Part shown: in pieces, positions 19,024-26,851 of the stretch | How positions within the stretch are numbered: position 1 is the stretch's first letter | Layout of the letters: every line of letters starts with the position of its first letter | DNA from: Parapedobacter composti | GTDB lineage: Bacteria; Bacteroidota; Bacteroidia; Sphingobacteriales; Sphingobacteriaceae | Assembly (NCBI RefSeq): GCF_900112315.1 | Contig: NZ_FOLL01000001.1 | Location: 62,001-126,000, forward strand | Length of the DNA stretch: 64,000 nt | Reading direction: 5' to 3' | Translations under genes and position numbers: made by a program | Notes under the pieces: generated by a model | What the model was told of the DNA's origin: nothing | The model's database searches: none | What the model saw: the letters and a program-made list of their open reading frames with translations, nothing else

Positions 19024-19905
19024 ATGAATCGCAGTAAAAAAAGAAACGCATGTTTGAGTGCGCTGTTGCTGATATATACTTTTCCCGTTTGGGCGCAACT
19101 AACCGAAGGAAGCGGAATGTTTGAGTTTTCAGCGTATCCCGGTTTAGCGGGAAAAACCATGCGTATATTTTACCACAAACCCACAGGTGAGGTCGGAGAC
19201 ATGCCTATATTGTTTGTCATGCACGGTGTGCTACGCAACGCAGAAACCTATCGCGATAACTGGGTAGAACTATCTGATACGTATAAGGTGTTGGTTATTG
19301 TGCCGGAGTTTTCGAATGAGCTATTCCCGGGCAGTCGGTCTTATAATTACGGTAACTTACGGTCCTCATCCGGAACATTGAACGATGAGCAGCATTGGTC
19401 ATTCTCACTGCTCGATCCGATTTTCGATGATGTGGTGAGCCGCAGCGGCAGTAAGCAACAGCGTTACGACTTGTTTGGACATTCGGCGGGATCCCAGTTC
19501 GTACACCGTTTCTTTCTGTTTAAAAGACACTCCAAAGCAAACCGTGTCGTCGCTGCCAATGCCGGTGGCTATACCATGCTCGATTTGGACGTCGATTTCC
19601 CATACGGGTTGAAAGGGATGGGATTTGATAAAGAGCGGCTGAGCCATGTGCTGGGTCGTGAGCTGATAATACAGCTTGGTGAGGAGGATATAGACCCGGC
19701 ACACCGTCATTTAAATGTTTCTGCGGAAGCCATGCGCCAGGGAAGACACCGGCTGGAGCGGGGTATGACCTTTTTCTCAAGCGCTAAGGAATTAGCCAAA
19801 CGACTCAACATAGATTTTAAGTGGAACGTGCGGCTGGTGCCAGGCGTAGCCCATGAAAATGAAAAGATGGCTGTCGACATCGCCCAGTACCTATATGCCC
19901 ATTAG
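19024..19905 (+). CDS. Secreted alpha/beta hydrolase, paralogue of the 11302-12216 lipoprotein
   Basis: 293 residues with a type I signal peptide ending near 'PVWAQ' and no lipobox. Motifs: 'ILFVMHGVLRNAETYRDNW', nucleophile elbow GHSAG with Ser154, acid candidate in 'LGEEDIDPAH', histidine in 'VPGVAHENE'. These align segment by segment with the lipidated hydrolase seven kilobases upstream ('IVPEFS' and 'PGSR' follow at the same places), so the two are paralogues with different destinations. It starts 25 bases after the SusD gene. Probably a periplasmic or released esterase acting on the substrate of this system. Confidence 0.87.
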   Translation: MNRSKKRNACLSALLLIYTFPVWAQLTEGSGMFEFSAYPGLAGKTMRIFYHKPTGEVGDMPILFVMHGVLRNAETYRDNWVELSDTYKVLVIVPEFSNELFPGSRSYNYGNLRSSSGTLNDEQHWSFSLLDPIFDDVVSRSGSKQQRYDLFGHSAGSQFVHRFFLFKRHSKANRVVAANAGGYTMLDLDVDFPYGLKGMGFDKERLSHVLGRELIIQLGEEDIDPAHRHLNVSAEAMRQGRHRLERGMTFFSSAKELAKRLNIDFKWNVRLVPGVAHENEKMAVDIAQYLYAH

Positions 19906-19990
19906 GTTTCCTTGTCCGTGAGTTAACGGACGAGGTTATACCACCCCCCCTACCCGGGCCCTTCGCTCACCTGACCCAAATTATTTTAAA

Positions 19991-20026
19991 AAAAGGCCAA
20001 CTGGACGCAGAAGGGCCTTTATTTTT
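19991..20026 (+). terminator. Rho-independent-like terminator after the uptake operon
   Basis: AAAGGCC at 19992-19998 pairs with GGCCTTT at 20014-20020 across a 15-base loop, followed by ATTTTT. It lies 86 bases after the hydrolase stop and would end the fecI-fecR-susCD-hydrolase transcript. Nothing else is recognised between 19906 and 20134. Confidence 0.6.
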
Positions 20027-20134
20027 ACGGCTATTAAATCAAGCTTAACTGAATGTAGCTTTTTCTTTAATTAATCTTTACGTTCTACACATGCAATTTC
20101 TGATCGACGCACTTGCTGCTTTGCGGTACCTTAA

Positions 20135-20650
20135 ATCATTGATAAACCGTTCGAAAACATAGAAAAACATGCCCACTTCTTTGGTGTGCTATATTACCAA
20201 TTTGTAAACCCGGAATTCAATCCTCCTAAATTTGACGAGCTCCTCGCCTCCAACTGTCGGAAAATCGCCCAACTTGAAAAAGCTAAGCAAGCCGCAACAG
20301 CCAAAATGCTTAAAGCAAAAGCTGAGCAAAAGGAAAAAGGATTACCGGGCAGGGCGGCTCAATTACATGCATTGATTAGTAACGGCCTTTTCAAGAAACC
20401 GAAAACAGCCAGGCAAGCCTTTGCTAGACTGAACCCAGGCATCCCCGAATCTGCTTTTGGGAACTACACCGAAGAGCTGACCAAAATCACCGGTACGCTT
20501 AGTAAGGGTAAGTTTGCCAAGTTGCTGGATAAGCTGGAACCGAAGGAGAAGAGTACCACCGTAAGGTTCGTGGTGAAGGCAGCAGATCAAACCGGTTATG
20601 GAAACCCGGACAGTAGTATTAATATCGCGGCAGAGAAGGAGAGGAAGTAG
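20135..20650 (+). CDS. Hypothetical basic protein, start uncertain
   Basis: Not recognised. From GTG at 20186 it encodes 154 residues, but the frame stays open back to 20135 (after a TAA at 20132-20134) and that part reads like protein ('FENIEKHAHFFG'), with ATT or ATC the only starts there. A lysine/alanine-rich helix (about 30-55, 'KIAQLEKAKQAATAKMLKAK', probably coiled coil) is followed by 'TARQAFARLNPGIPESAFGNYTEELTKI'. No signal peptide or membrane segment. The missing ATG suggests either a rare start codon or a gene that has lost its 5' end. Confidence 0.45.
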   Translation: MIDKPFENIEKHAHFFGVLYYQFVNPEFNPPKFDELLASNCRKIAQLEKAKQAATAKMLKAKAEQKEKGLPGRAAQLHALISNGLFKKPKTARQAFARLNPGIPESAFGNYTEELTKITGTLSKGKFAKLLDKLEPKEKSTTVRFVVKAADQTGYGNPDSSINIAAEKERK

Positions 20651-20743
20651 TGGAAAGCCATGCCGACAAAGGATCGGTAGTAAATCTGTTAGCTTTCGTC
20701 GTTATCCCGCCTACGCTACAACTTCTCCACTTCTTCAACGGAT

Positions 20744-20762
20744 AGCTGCTAAAATAGCAGCT
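20744..20762. terminator. Stem-loop spanning the stop codon of the ogt-like gene
   Basis: AGCTGCTA and TAGCAGCT form a perfect eight-base stem with an AAA loop. It includes the stop codon of the minus-strand methyltransferase gene at 20749-20751. There is no following U-run on the minus strand, so termination is uncertain. Confidence 0.35.
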
Positions 20763-21234
20763 GCTGCTTATAGGGGTTTTCGTGTTCGAGCAGCCACTTT
20801 TTGCGCCAAAGGCCTCCGGCGTAGCCGGTGAGGGAACCGTCGCTGCCCACGATGCGGTGGCAGGGCACCACAATCCAAAACGGGTTTTGCCCATTGGCTG
20901 CGGCCACCGCCCGGATGGCCTTTACATCGCCCAGCTTCCTCGCCAGCTCCAGGTAAGAGCAGGTTTTTCCGAAGGGAATGTCAAGCAACGCCTGCCAGAC
21001 CCGCTGCTGGAAAGCCGTGCCCCGGAAATCCAGTCGCAGTTGGAAGGTTGTGCGTTCACCGGCGAAATATTCCTGTAGTTGCTCCGCCGCCACAGCCAGC
21101 GCCGCTGGAATCGTTGCCGAAGGTGCCGCCGCAGCATCGGCATCAACGACGGTAATGGAAACCAAGCCACGGGCATGGCCTTTGATGGCGGCCGTGCCAA
21201 GGGGTGTTTGAAGGAAAGCTTCTTGGTAATCCAT
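20749..21234 (-). CDS. ogt: Methylated-DNA--protein-cysteine methyltransferase
   Basis: 161 residues from ATG 21234. It removes methyl groups from O6-methylguanine in DNA by transfer to its own cysteine. The active-site motif PCHR has the acceptor Cys at residue 125 ('IVVPCHRIVGSDG'), preceded by the DNA-binding helix region ('FGKTCSYLELARKLGD.KAIRAVA', with the arginine finger) and the 'FQQRVWQALLDIPFG' segment. Length and order are those of Ogt/AdaB-type enzymes without an Ada regulatory domain. A longer frame to 21315 would overlap the divergent MFS gene and is not preferred. A TATCATTG (21245-21238, one mismatch to TAnnTTTG) lies right before the start. Confidence 0.94.
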   Translation of the reverse strand: MDYQEAFLQTPLGTAAIKGHARGLVSITVVDADAAAAPSATIPAALAVAAEQLQEYFAGERTTFQLRLDFRGTAFQQRVWQALLDIPFGKTCSYLELARKLGDVKAIRAVAAANGQNPFWIVVPCHRIVGSDGSLTGYAGGLWRKKWLLEHENPYKQQLLF

Positions 21235-21276
21235 AGGCAATGATACGGATTTTTTAGCGCTTATGGAAGATTTCCG

Positions 21277-21284
21277 TACCTTTG
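21277..21284 (+). promoter_or_regulatory. -7 promoter element of the MFS gene
   Basis: TACCTTTG fits TAnnTTTG exactly and ends eight bases before ATG 21293. The position decides the start: the longer frame from 21263 would put the promoter inside the gene. The -33 region is only a T-run (21251-21255). Confidence 0.55.
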
Positions 21285-21292
21285 CCGCCACC

Positions 21293-22486
21293 ATGCAGCG
21301 CTCCCCGCACCCCATCTACAATGTCCCGTTTGCCTTGCTTTGCCTAAGCTCCCTGTTGTTTTCAGCCAGTTTTAACATGCTGATTCCGGAATTGTCGGCA
21401 TATTTAAGCAGCCTGGGCGGTGGGGAATACAAGGGACTTATCATTGCACTGTTTACACTTACGGCCGGCATTTCCCGGCCGTTCAGTGGCAAACTGACGG
21501 ACACGGTGGGCCGTGTGCCGGTGATGGCCGTGGGTTCCATCGTGTGCTTTGTGTGCGGGTTCCTGTATCCGGTGCTGGGCAGTGTAGCGGGATTTTTGCT
21601 CCTCCGGCTCATCCACGGTTTTTCTACCGGGTTCAAACCCACGGCTACGGCCGCCTACGTGGCAGATGTGGTGCCCCGCGAGCGGTGGGGCGAAGCGGCG
21701 GGCATACATGGGCTCAGCTTTAGTATGGGCATGGCGATTGGTCCGGCGGTGGGTAGTGCCATCAGCCAGCGGTATTCCATGGATGCGCTGTTTTACTGTT
21801 CTTCGGCGTTCGCGCTGCTTTCTATCGTCATTTTGATGAACATGAAGGAAACGTTGCCCCGTGAGCGGCGGCAAGGGCTGCGGTGGTCGTCGTTCCGCAT
21901 TGCGCGCACCGACATCATTGATGGCCGGGTGATGCCGGCTGCCCTGGTGACACTGTTATCCTACATGGCATATGGGGTTATCCTGACGCTGATACCGGAT
22001 TGGACGGGGCACCTGGGCGTATCGAACCGGGGACTGTTTTTCGTGGCTTTTACCGCAGCATCGCTGTTGGTCCGCTTTGTGGCGGGGCGATTATCTGACC
22101 GATATGGACGGGTGGTGGTAATCAAATGCGGTTTGGCGATGCTGGTCCTGTCGCTATGCCTGCTGGGCTGGGGAGATACCGTAGTTGGATTGATGGTGGG
22201 GGCGGTGGTTTACGGATTTGCCACGGGGATCTTGTCGCCGGCGGTTAATGCGTGGACGATAGATCTGAGCCATCCCCAGCACCGCGGCAAGGCCATGGCT
22301 ACGATGTACATCGCGCTGGAGGCGGGTATTGGTCTCGGAGCACTGATGGGGGGTTGGATATACCACGATGTGATGACGCGCATACCGTTTATCTTGTACG
22401 GTACTGCGGGTATGGCTGTGATGGCGTGGTTATACGTTTGGCGATACCGGAAAGATAACAGCAGAACGGAAGTTATCACCCCGTGA
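21293..22486 (+). CDS. Major facilitator superfamily transporter
   Basis: 397 residues from ATG 21293, with about 12 hydrophobic segments. Motif A between helices 2 and 3 is clear ('GKLTDTVGRVPVM'), repeated in the second half ('GRLSDRYGRVVVI'). The closest general type is the small-molecule/drug exporter group of the MFS, 12-helix branch. Substrate unknown. It is divergent from ogt and convergent with lipA and does not look like part of an operon. Confidence 0.88.
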   Translation: MQRSPHPIYNVPFALLCLSSLLFSASFNMLIPELSAYLSSLGGGEYKGLIIALFTLTAGISRPFSGKLTDTVGRVPVMAVGSIVCFVCGFLYPVLGSVAGFLLLRLIHGFSTGFKPTATAAYVADVVPRERWGEAAGIHGLSFSMGMAIGPAVGSAISQRYSMDALFYCSSAFALLSIVILMNMKETLPRERRQGLRWSSFRIARTDIIDGRVMPAALVTLLSYMAYGVILTLIPDWTGHLGVSNRGLFFVAFTAASLLVRFVAGRLSDRYGRVVVIKCGLAMLVLSLCLLGWGDTVVGLMVGAVVYGFATGILSPAVNAWTIDLSHPQHRGKAMATMYIALEAGIGLGALMGGWIYHDVMTRIPFILYGTAGMAVMAWLYVWRYRKDNSRTEVITP

Positions 22487-22536
22487 TTTCTGCCGGTTCG
22501 CTATGTTTGTTCCAGCCGGACGATCTGAAGTACGTA

Positions 22537-23418
22537 CTACTGCATATCAAACAAATGCTTCTCGGCATGGTAGGACGAGCGGACGAGCGGACCACTCTCG
22601 ACATATTTGAAGCCCATCCGTAACCCGATTTCTTGGTAATACTTGAACTGATCGGGGGTGATCCACTCCACCACGGGATGGTGCGCCTTGGTGGGCTGCA
22701 GGTATTGGCCGAGGGTGAGGATGTGCACGCCGGCTTCGTAAAGATCGGTCATTGCTTCAATGACATCAGCCTCGGTTTCGCCAAAGCCGAGCATGATGCC
22801 GGATTTTGTACGCAGTCCTGCTGCCGAGATACGGCGCAGGCATTCCAGGCTGCGGTCGTATTTAGCTTGTATCCGCACTTCGCGCGTGAGGCGGCGCACG
22901 GTTTCCAGATTGTGCGATACCACTTCAGGGCGTACGGCGAGCACGCGTTCCAGGTTTTCCCAGTTGCCTTTGAAGTCTGGAATCAGGGTTTCCAGCGTAG
23001 TGCCGGGGCTTTCGCGGCGGATAGCGTTGACCGTTTCGGCCCAGATGATGGAGCCTCCGTCTTTGAGGTCGTCGCGATCTACGGAAGTGATTACGCAATG
23101 CTTTACCTCCATGAGCTTGACCGACTGGGCCACCCGGTTGGGCTCGTCCCAGTCGACTGCCAAAGGTCGTCCCGTGGCTACCGCGCAGAAAGAACAGGAG
23201 CGCGTGCAGATGTTGCCCAGTATCATGAAGGTGGCCGTGCCGGCCCCCCAACACTCGCCCATGTTCGGGCAATTGCCGCTCTCGCAGATGGTATGAAGCT
23301 TGTGTTCATCAACCAATCCGCGCACGTGCCGATATTCTTTGCCTACGGGCAATTTTACGCGCAGCCAATCGGGCTTGCGCTGCAATTGATGTGCCGGGAT
23401 GACGGGGAGTTCAATCAT
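22537..23418 (-). CDS. lipA: Lipoyl synthase
   Basis: 293 residues from ATG 23418 (a GTG two codons earlier is in frame but lies in the promoter). A radical-SAM enzyme that inserts two sulfurs into octanoyl groups on lipoate-dependent enzymes. It has both iron-sulfur signatures: the auxiliary cluster '[12 protein letters not shown]' and the radical-SAM 'CTRSCSFC'. The C-terminal 'LVRSSYHAE' carries the conserved serine that ligates the auxiliary cluster. Normal length for LipA. Single gene, cytoplasmic. Confidence 0.97.
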   Translation of the reverse strand: MIELPVIPAHQLQRKPDWLRVKLPVGKEYRHVRGLVDEHKLHTICESGNCPNMGECWGAGTATFMILGNICTRSCSFCAVATGRPLAVDWDEPNRVAQSVKLMEVKHCVITSVDRDDLKDGGSIIWAETVNAIRRESPGTTLETLIPDFKGNWENLERVLAVRPEVVSHNLETVRRLTREVRIQAKYDRSLECLRRISAAGLRTKSGIMLGFGETEADVIEAMTDLYEAGVHILTLGQYLQPTKAHHPVVEWITPDQFKYYQEIGLRMGFKYVESGPLVRSSYHAEKHLFDMQ

Positions 23419-23423
23419 AGGCA

Positions 23424-23431
23424 CAAAGTTA
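23424..23431 (-). promoter_or_regulatory. -7 promoter element of lipA, abutting the start codon
   Basis: TAACTTTG on the minus strand fits TAnnTTTG exactly and ends five bases before the ATG. The transcript would have almost no leader. No good -33 TTG is seen. Confidence 0.55.
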
Positions 23432-23459
23432 GCGATTAATATTGAATTTTGTGGCGTGA

Positions 23460-24317
23460 CTAATTTTCAATGAGGTCATACACACGTACGTAGTCGATCT
23501 CCATGCTGGCCGGGAAGGCTTCTTCATCTACTCCTTGCTGACCACCCCAGTTACCACCCACAGCGATATTGATGAGCCAATGGAACCGTTTGTCAAAGGG
23601 CCAGGCCTGGAAGCCGGTGCGCTCGTTGGGAAAGTCAAATATTTTGACGTTATCTACAAACCCGCGGATATAGTCGGGCGTCCAATCCACCCGGTAAAGA
23701 TGAAATTCGGTAGTAGCGTTTTCGATTTTCCTGGTACCGGTTTTGTGCGTATTGATGGCGTGGTTGTAGGCCTGCGTATGTACGCTGATGTGCACAACGT
23801 CTTGGTCATGCCCTACGTGTTCAAGGATATCTATTTCGCCGGAGGCGGGCCATCCACCATAAGCCCAGTCGGTGGGAAGCATCCATACGGCAGGCCATGT
23901 GCCCCGGCCGGGTGGCACTTTGGCCCTTACCTCGAACCGGCCGTAGAGAAAGTCGGCCTTGCCGCGGCTTACCAGGCGGGCAGAGGTGTAATCAAAGCCT
24001 TCGTATTCTTCCTTGATGGCCGTGACGGTCAGTACACCGTTAGCCACCTGCGCATTATTCAGTCGTTTTTCTGTGTAATATTGCAGCTCGTTATTGCCCC
24101 AGCCGTTGTTTTGCGACCCCACATCGTAGCCCCACTTCGACTCATCGGGAAGCCCATCGTAGTCAAATTCGTCTGCCCATGAAGGTGTGGCCGCAAACGT
24201 GTATTCTTTGGGCTGGGGCGGCTGGGGCATGGGGATGTTGGGTTTCTTGGGCTCTTTGCTGCAAGCAAGGAGCAGCAGGGGAATGAAGATGAAGTTCGAC
24301 ATGTGATTGATGTTCAT
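23460..24317 (-). CDS. Glycoside hydrolase family 16 lipoprotein (beta-glucanase/laminarinase)
   Basis: 285 residues, lipoprotein signal (LLAC, Cys19; a start at 24302 would leave a very short signal). GH16 catalytic motif '[10 protein letters not shown]' with nucleophile and acid/base glutamates either side of the aspartate, preceded by '[12 protein letters not shown]' and '[11 protein letters not shown]'. '[14 protein letters not shown]' near the C-terminus is typical of the endo-1,3-beta-glucanase branch. It cuts beta-1,3(-1,4)-glucan at the cell surface for the SusC/SusD pair of this locus. Last gene of the operon. Confidence 0.93.
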   Translation of the reverse strand: MNINHMSNFIFIPLLLLACSKEPKKPNIPMPQPPQPKEYTFAATPSWADEFDYDGLPDESKWGYDVGSQNNGWGNNELQYYTEKRLNNAQVANGVLTVTAIKEEYEGFDYTSARLVSRGKADFLYGRFEVRAKVPPGRGTWPAVWMLPTDWAYGGWPASGEIDILEHVGHDQDVVHISVHTQAYNHAINTHKTGTRKIENATTEFHLYRVDWTPDYIRGFVDNVKIFDFPNERTGFQAWPFDKRFHWLINIAVGGNWGGQQGVDEEAFPASMEIDYVRVYDLIEN

Positions 24318-24355
24318 GAGTATGTTTAATCGTTATTTTTTCAGCGTTGATTAAC

Positions 24356-25285
24356 CTAATTGACGGAACGCAGCGTATACGTCCACCAGCCCGGGCCGCC
24401 GATGTTTACACCGATTTTCAGGATATCGTACCCTTGGCCATTGACGTTCTGTTCCATCGCTATGATATCATATGTGATGGTGTTGCCTACGGGGCCTGTG
24501 TTCGTTTCGCCGCCATTGTGCGCCTTTTTGACGCCGATATGGGCGCCCCGTCCGTTTAGCCGCAGCTGGCCGAGGCCATTGACACCCCCGCCTTCTATGA
24601 CGGTGAAGCTGAACGTTCCGGAGTTCCACGCGGCTTGGTCGCCTGTGAGGTTACTTGCCGGCTCGCAGCCGCTGGAACCGTTGCCCAGGTAACCGTCTGC
24701 GTAGAAATCACCTTTGTTATCATAGATAAAAGTGCCTTCGGGGTTAAAGACAAAGGTGAATTCGTCATTGAATTCACAGGCGCGGAGCGTTAAATCGGCT
24801 GCGCCAAGCGACCACCAGTTGCCATTGTCAGGCCCTTCACCTACTTTAAATGCACCGGCTTCTGGGTTGATGCGCCATACTTTTTGCGTACATCCTGCAA
24901 TAAAGCCCAATAGCCGATCAGGATTACAGGCGGTTGGATCGTTCTGGGCGATGGTGACCTGTTTAGTGACCGTAGCTGTGCCTCCTTTGGCCACCGCCAA
25001 TAATGTGATATTGTAGGTGCCGGCAAAGGTGAGCCGAAGGGTGGCGGTGTTGCCTTCCAGTTTTTGCCCTGTGGTTTCCACTTCCCAATAGGCAATAGAG
25101 GGTTCTGATGTCCGGTTCACTAAAATTACCGTATTGGCATCATTGCCTTCTTGGATCTCAAAGTCAGCCGCAGGAAGCGCACCCAATGTAAGGTCGTTAT
25201 CCGAAGTGGTGCAGGCATGGGTAGTTATCAGCAGGGCCAATAGCTTGATTCCATAATGGACGTTTTTCAATGTTATGGTTTTCAT
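24356..25285 (-). CDS. PKD-like surface lipoprotein, probable glycan-binding protein
   Basis: 309 residues from ATG 25285; lipoprotein with Cys25 (THAC). The N-terminal part (about 35-115) looks like a PKD/Ig fold ('YWEVETTGQKLEGNTATLRLTFAGTYNITLLAV' split by strands). The C-terminal 190 residues are rich in Trp, Gly and Asn ('GNWWSLG', 'GPGWWTYTL'), as expected for a beta-sandwich carbohydrate-binding domain. It sits between SusD and GH16, the place of SusE-like glycan-binding proteins in laminarin loci. No catalytic residues seen. Role is inference from position and composition. Confidence 0.78.
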   Translation of the reverse strand: MKTITLKNVHYGIKLLALLITTHACTTSDNDLTLGALPAADFEIQEGNDANTVILVNRTSEPSIAYWEVETTGQKLEGNTATLRLTFAGTYNITLLAVAKGGTATVTKQVTIAQNDPTACNPDRLLGFIAGCTQKVWRINPEAGAFKVGEGPDNGNWWSLGAADLTLRACEFNDEFTFVFNPEGTFIYDNKGDFYADGYLGNGSSGCEPASNLTGDQAAWNSGTFSFTVIEGGGVNGLGQLRLNGRGAHIGVKKAHNGGETNTGPVGNTITYDIIAMEQNVNGQGYDILKIGVNIGGPGWWTYTLRSVN

Positions 25286-25314
25286 GTTGTTGAAAAGTTT
25301 GAAGCCAATGAATA

Positions 25315-26838
25315 TCATTTTGTACCTCCCCATTCGCGGCTTTGCTCAAGCGCAGTGTTTTCCAATTCCAACAGCGGTATGGGTAAGATTTCGTGTTTGC
25401 CGTCCACAAATCCTTTCCATCCCAAAGCCGCGGGCGCGTCGCCCCAACGGATAAGGTCAAACCAGCGTTGCCCTTCGCCCACCAGCTCTATGCGACGCTC
25501 GCGCTTGATGTTGTCCATGGTTGCCGCCACGGGACCCAGGCCGACCCGATCGCGCACAGCATTCAGCAGATTCGCGGCGCGGGTGATGTTGCCGCCGCCG
25601 CGCACCAAGGCTTCTGCTTCCATCAAATAGGTGTCGGCGAGCCTTATCTCGTAGGTGTTCTGCGGAAAGTTCAATTCCGGGCTTCCGGCTCCGGTCCACC
25701 GGTCTTTTTCGCGCCCGGCATATTTTTCGATAAAATAGCCCGTATTCATGTGCCCGCTTTCGTAATTGGCGATGATGCCGTTTTCCAGCAGGCTGTTCAT
25801 GTCGGCCACCGTGTGCGGATAGCGCGGGTCGTCACGCATAAGATCCACCAGGTTGGTTGTCAGTGGGAAAAAGCCCCAGCCTGAAACATAGTCGGGCGCA
25901 CCGGGATTAGGGGTATATCCCCGTGGGCCCGACATGATGTTCAGGATGTTGCCCTCGGTACAGGGAATGCAGGCCCAATCGCCGATGGACGTGTTGGTAT
26001 GTGAAATTTCAAAGATGGACTCGCTGTTGAATTTGTTGTCAACTTCAAAGAGGTCGCCGAAATTATCCAGCAGGCGGTATCCGTATTGACTGGTGCCGCC
26101 GGGTTCGCCGTTGACTTCGGCCAGTTGCTGCGCGGCCGGCTCAAACCGTTCCAGTTGGAGGTATACGCGGCCCAGCAATGCCCTTGCTGCACCCTGTGTG
26201 AGGCGCCCGCCTTCAGTTGCCACCGGAATGGTGGGAGGGAGGTCCGGAATGGCTTCGGTAAGGTCTTGCTCAATCCGGGCATAGACGTCTTCGGGTGGCG
26301 CTTGCAGCACGTTGTACATTTGATCGGCAGGCACGGGTTCGGTCAACAGCGGAATGTTTTTAAAGAAGCGCACCAAATCAAAGTAAAAATAGGCCCTCAA
26401 TGCCTTTGCTTCTGCGGTATATCTCCTTTTCAGGCCCTCATCCATAGGGATGTCAGGCAATTTCTGCAACAGGATGTTAGCCCGGAAAATGCCGGAATAG
26501 CCTTTTCGCCATAACTCTTCCTGTGGCCCCAGGTCTGGTGTGAGTGTATAGTCCGAGACCACTTGAAGCTGTGGCTGGTCGGTTCCGCCGGGACCGCCAC
26601 CGGCATAATGGTCGTCAGAAGCAGGCATCAGAAAGGTGAGTTTGGAGACATAGTTGGCGCTTTGCCAGCCGACCACGTCATAGATGGCTACTAACCCGTT
26701 AAAGGCCTCTTGCTGGTTCTGGTAGTAATTGGCTTCCAAATCCGTGCCCCGGGGTTTAATGTCCAGGAACGAATCGCTGCACGCACCGGCTGCCACGGTC
26801 ACGGCGAGCAGAAAAAGATGATTGCTATATTTTTTCAT
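25315..26838 (-). CDS. SusD/RagB-family lipoprotein of the beta-glucan locus
   Basis: 507 residues from ATG 26838; lipobox AGAC (Cys20) followed by 'SDSFLDIKPRGT', the usual SusD N-terminus. TPR-like helices carry 'EAKALRAYFYFDLVRFFKNIPLL', and the C-terminal 'IKRERRIELVGEGQRWFDLIRW' is the family hallmark. It starts 13 bases after the SusC stop. It binds the oligosaccharide at the cell surface and closes the SusC channel. Confidence 0.96.
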   Translation of the reverse strand: MKKYSNHLFLLAVTVAAGACSDSFLDIKPRGTDLEANYYQNQQEAFNGLVAIYDVVGWQSANYVSKLTFLMPASDDHYAGGGPGGTDQPQLQVVSDYTLTPDLGPQEELWRKGYSGIFRANILLQKLPDIPMDEGLKRRYTAEAKALRAYFYFDLVRFFKNIPLLTEPVPADQMYNVLQAPPEDVYARIEQDLTEAIPDLPPTIPVATEGGRLTQGAARALLGRVYLQLERFEPAAQQLAEVNGEPGGTSQYGYRLLDNFGDLFEVDNKFNSESIFEISHTNTSIGDWACIPCTEGNILNIMSGPRGYTPNPGAPDYVSGWGFFPLTTNLVDLMRDDPRYPHTVADMNSLLENGIIANYESGHMNTGYFIEKYAGREKDRWTGAGSPELNFPQNTYEIRLADTYLMEAEALVRGGGNITRAANLLNAVRDRVGLGPVAATMDNIKRERRIELVGEGQRWFDLIRWGDAPAALGWKGFVDGKHEILPIPLLELENTALEQSREWGGTK

Positions 26839-26851
26839 GGTTGTTTTCAAC

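Noticed and set aside
20091-20162. 23-codon ATG frame upstream of the unknown protein
   Set aside because: Out of frame with it, very short, no ribosome-site or promoter support; could be chance.
22525-22540. AGTACGTACT palindrome between the MFS gene and lipA
   Set aside because: Convergent gap, no T-run, too short to call an operator or terminator.
22633-23439. 268-codon open frame on the plus strand opposite lipA
   Set aside because: It mirrors lipA, which has intact iron-sulfur motifs. The plus frame shows no domain and is a codon-bias shadow.
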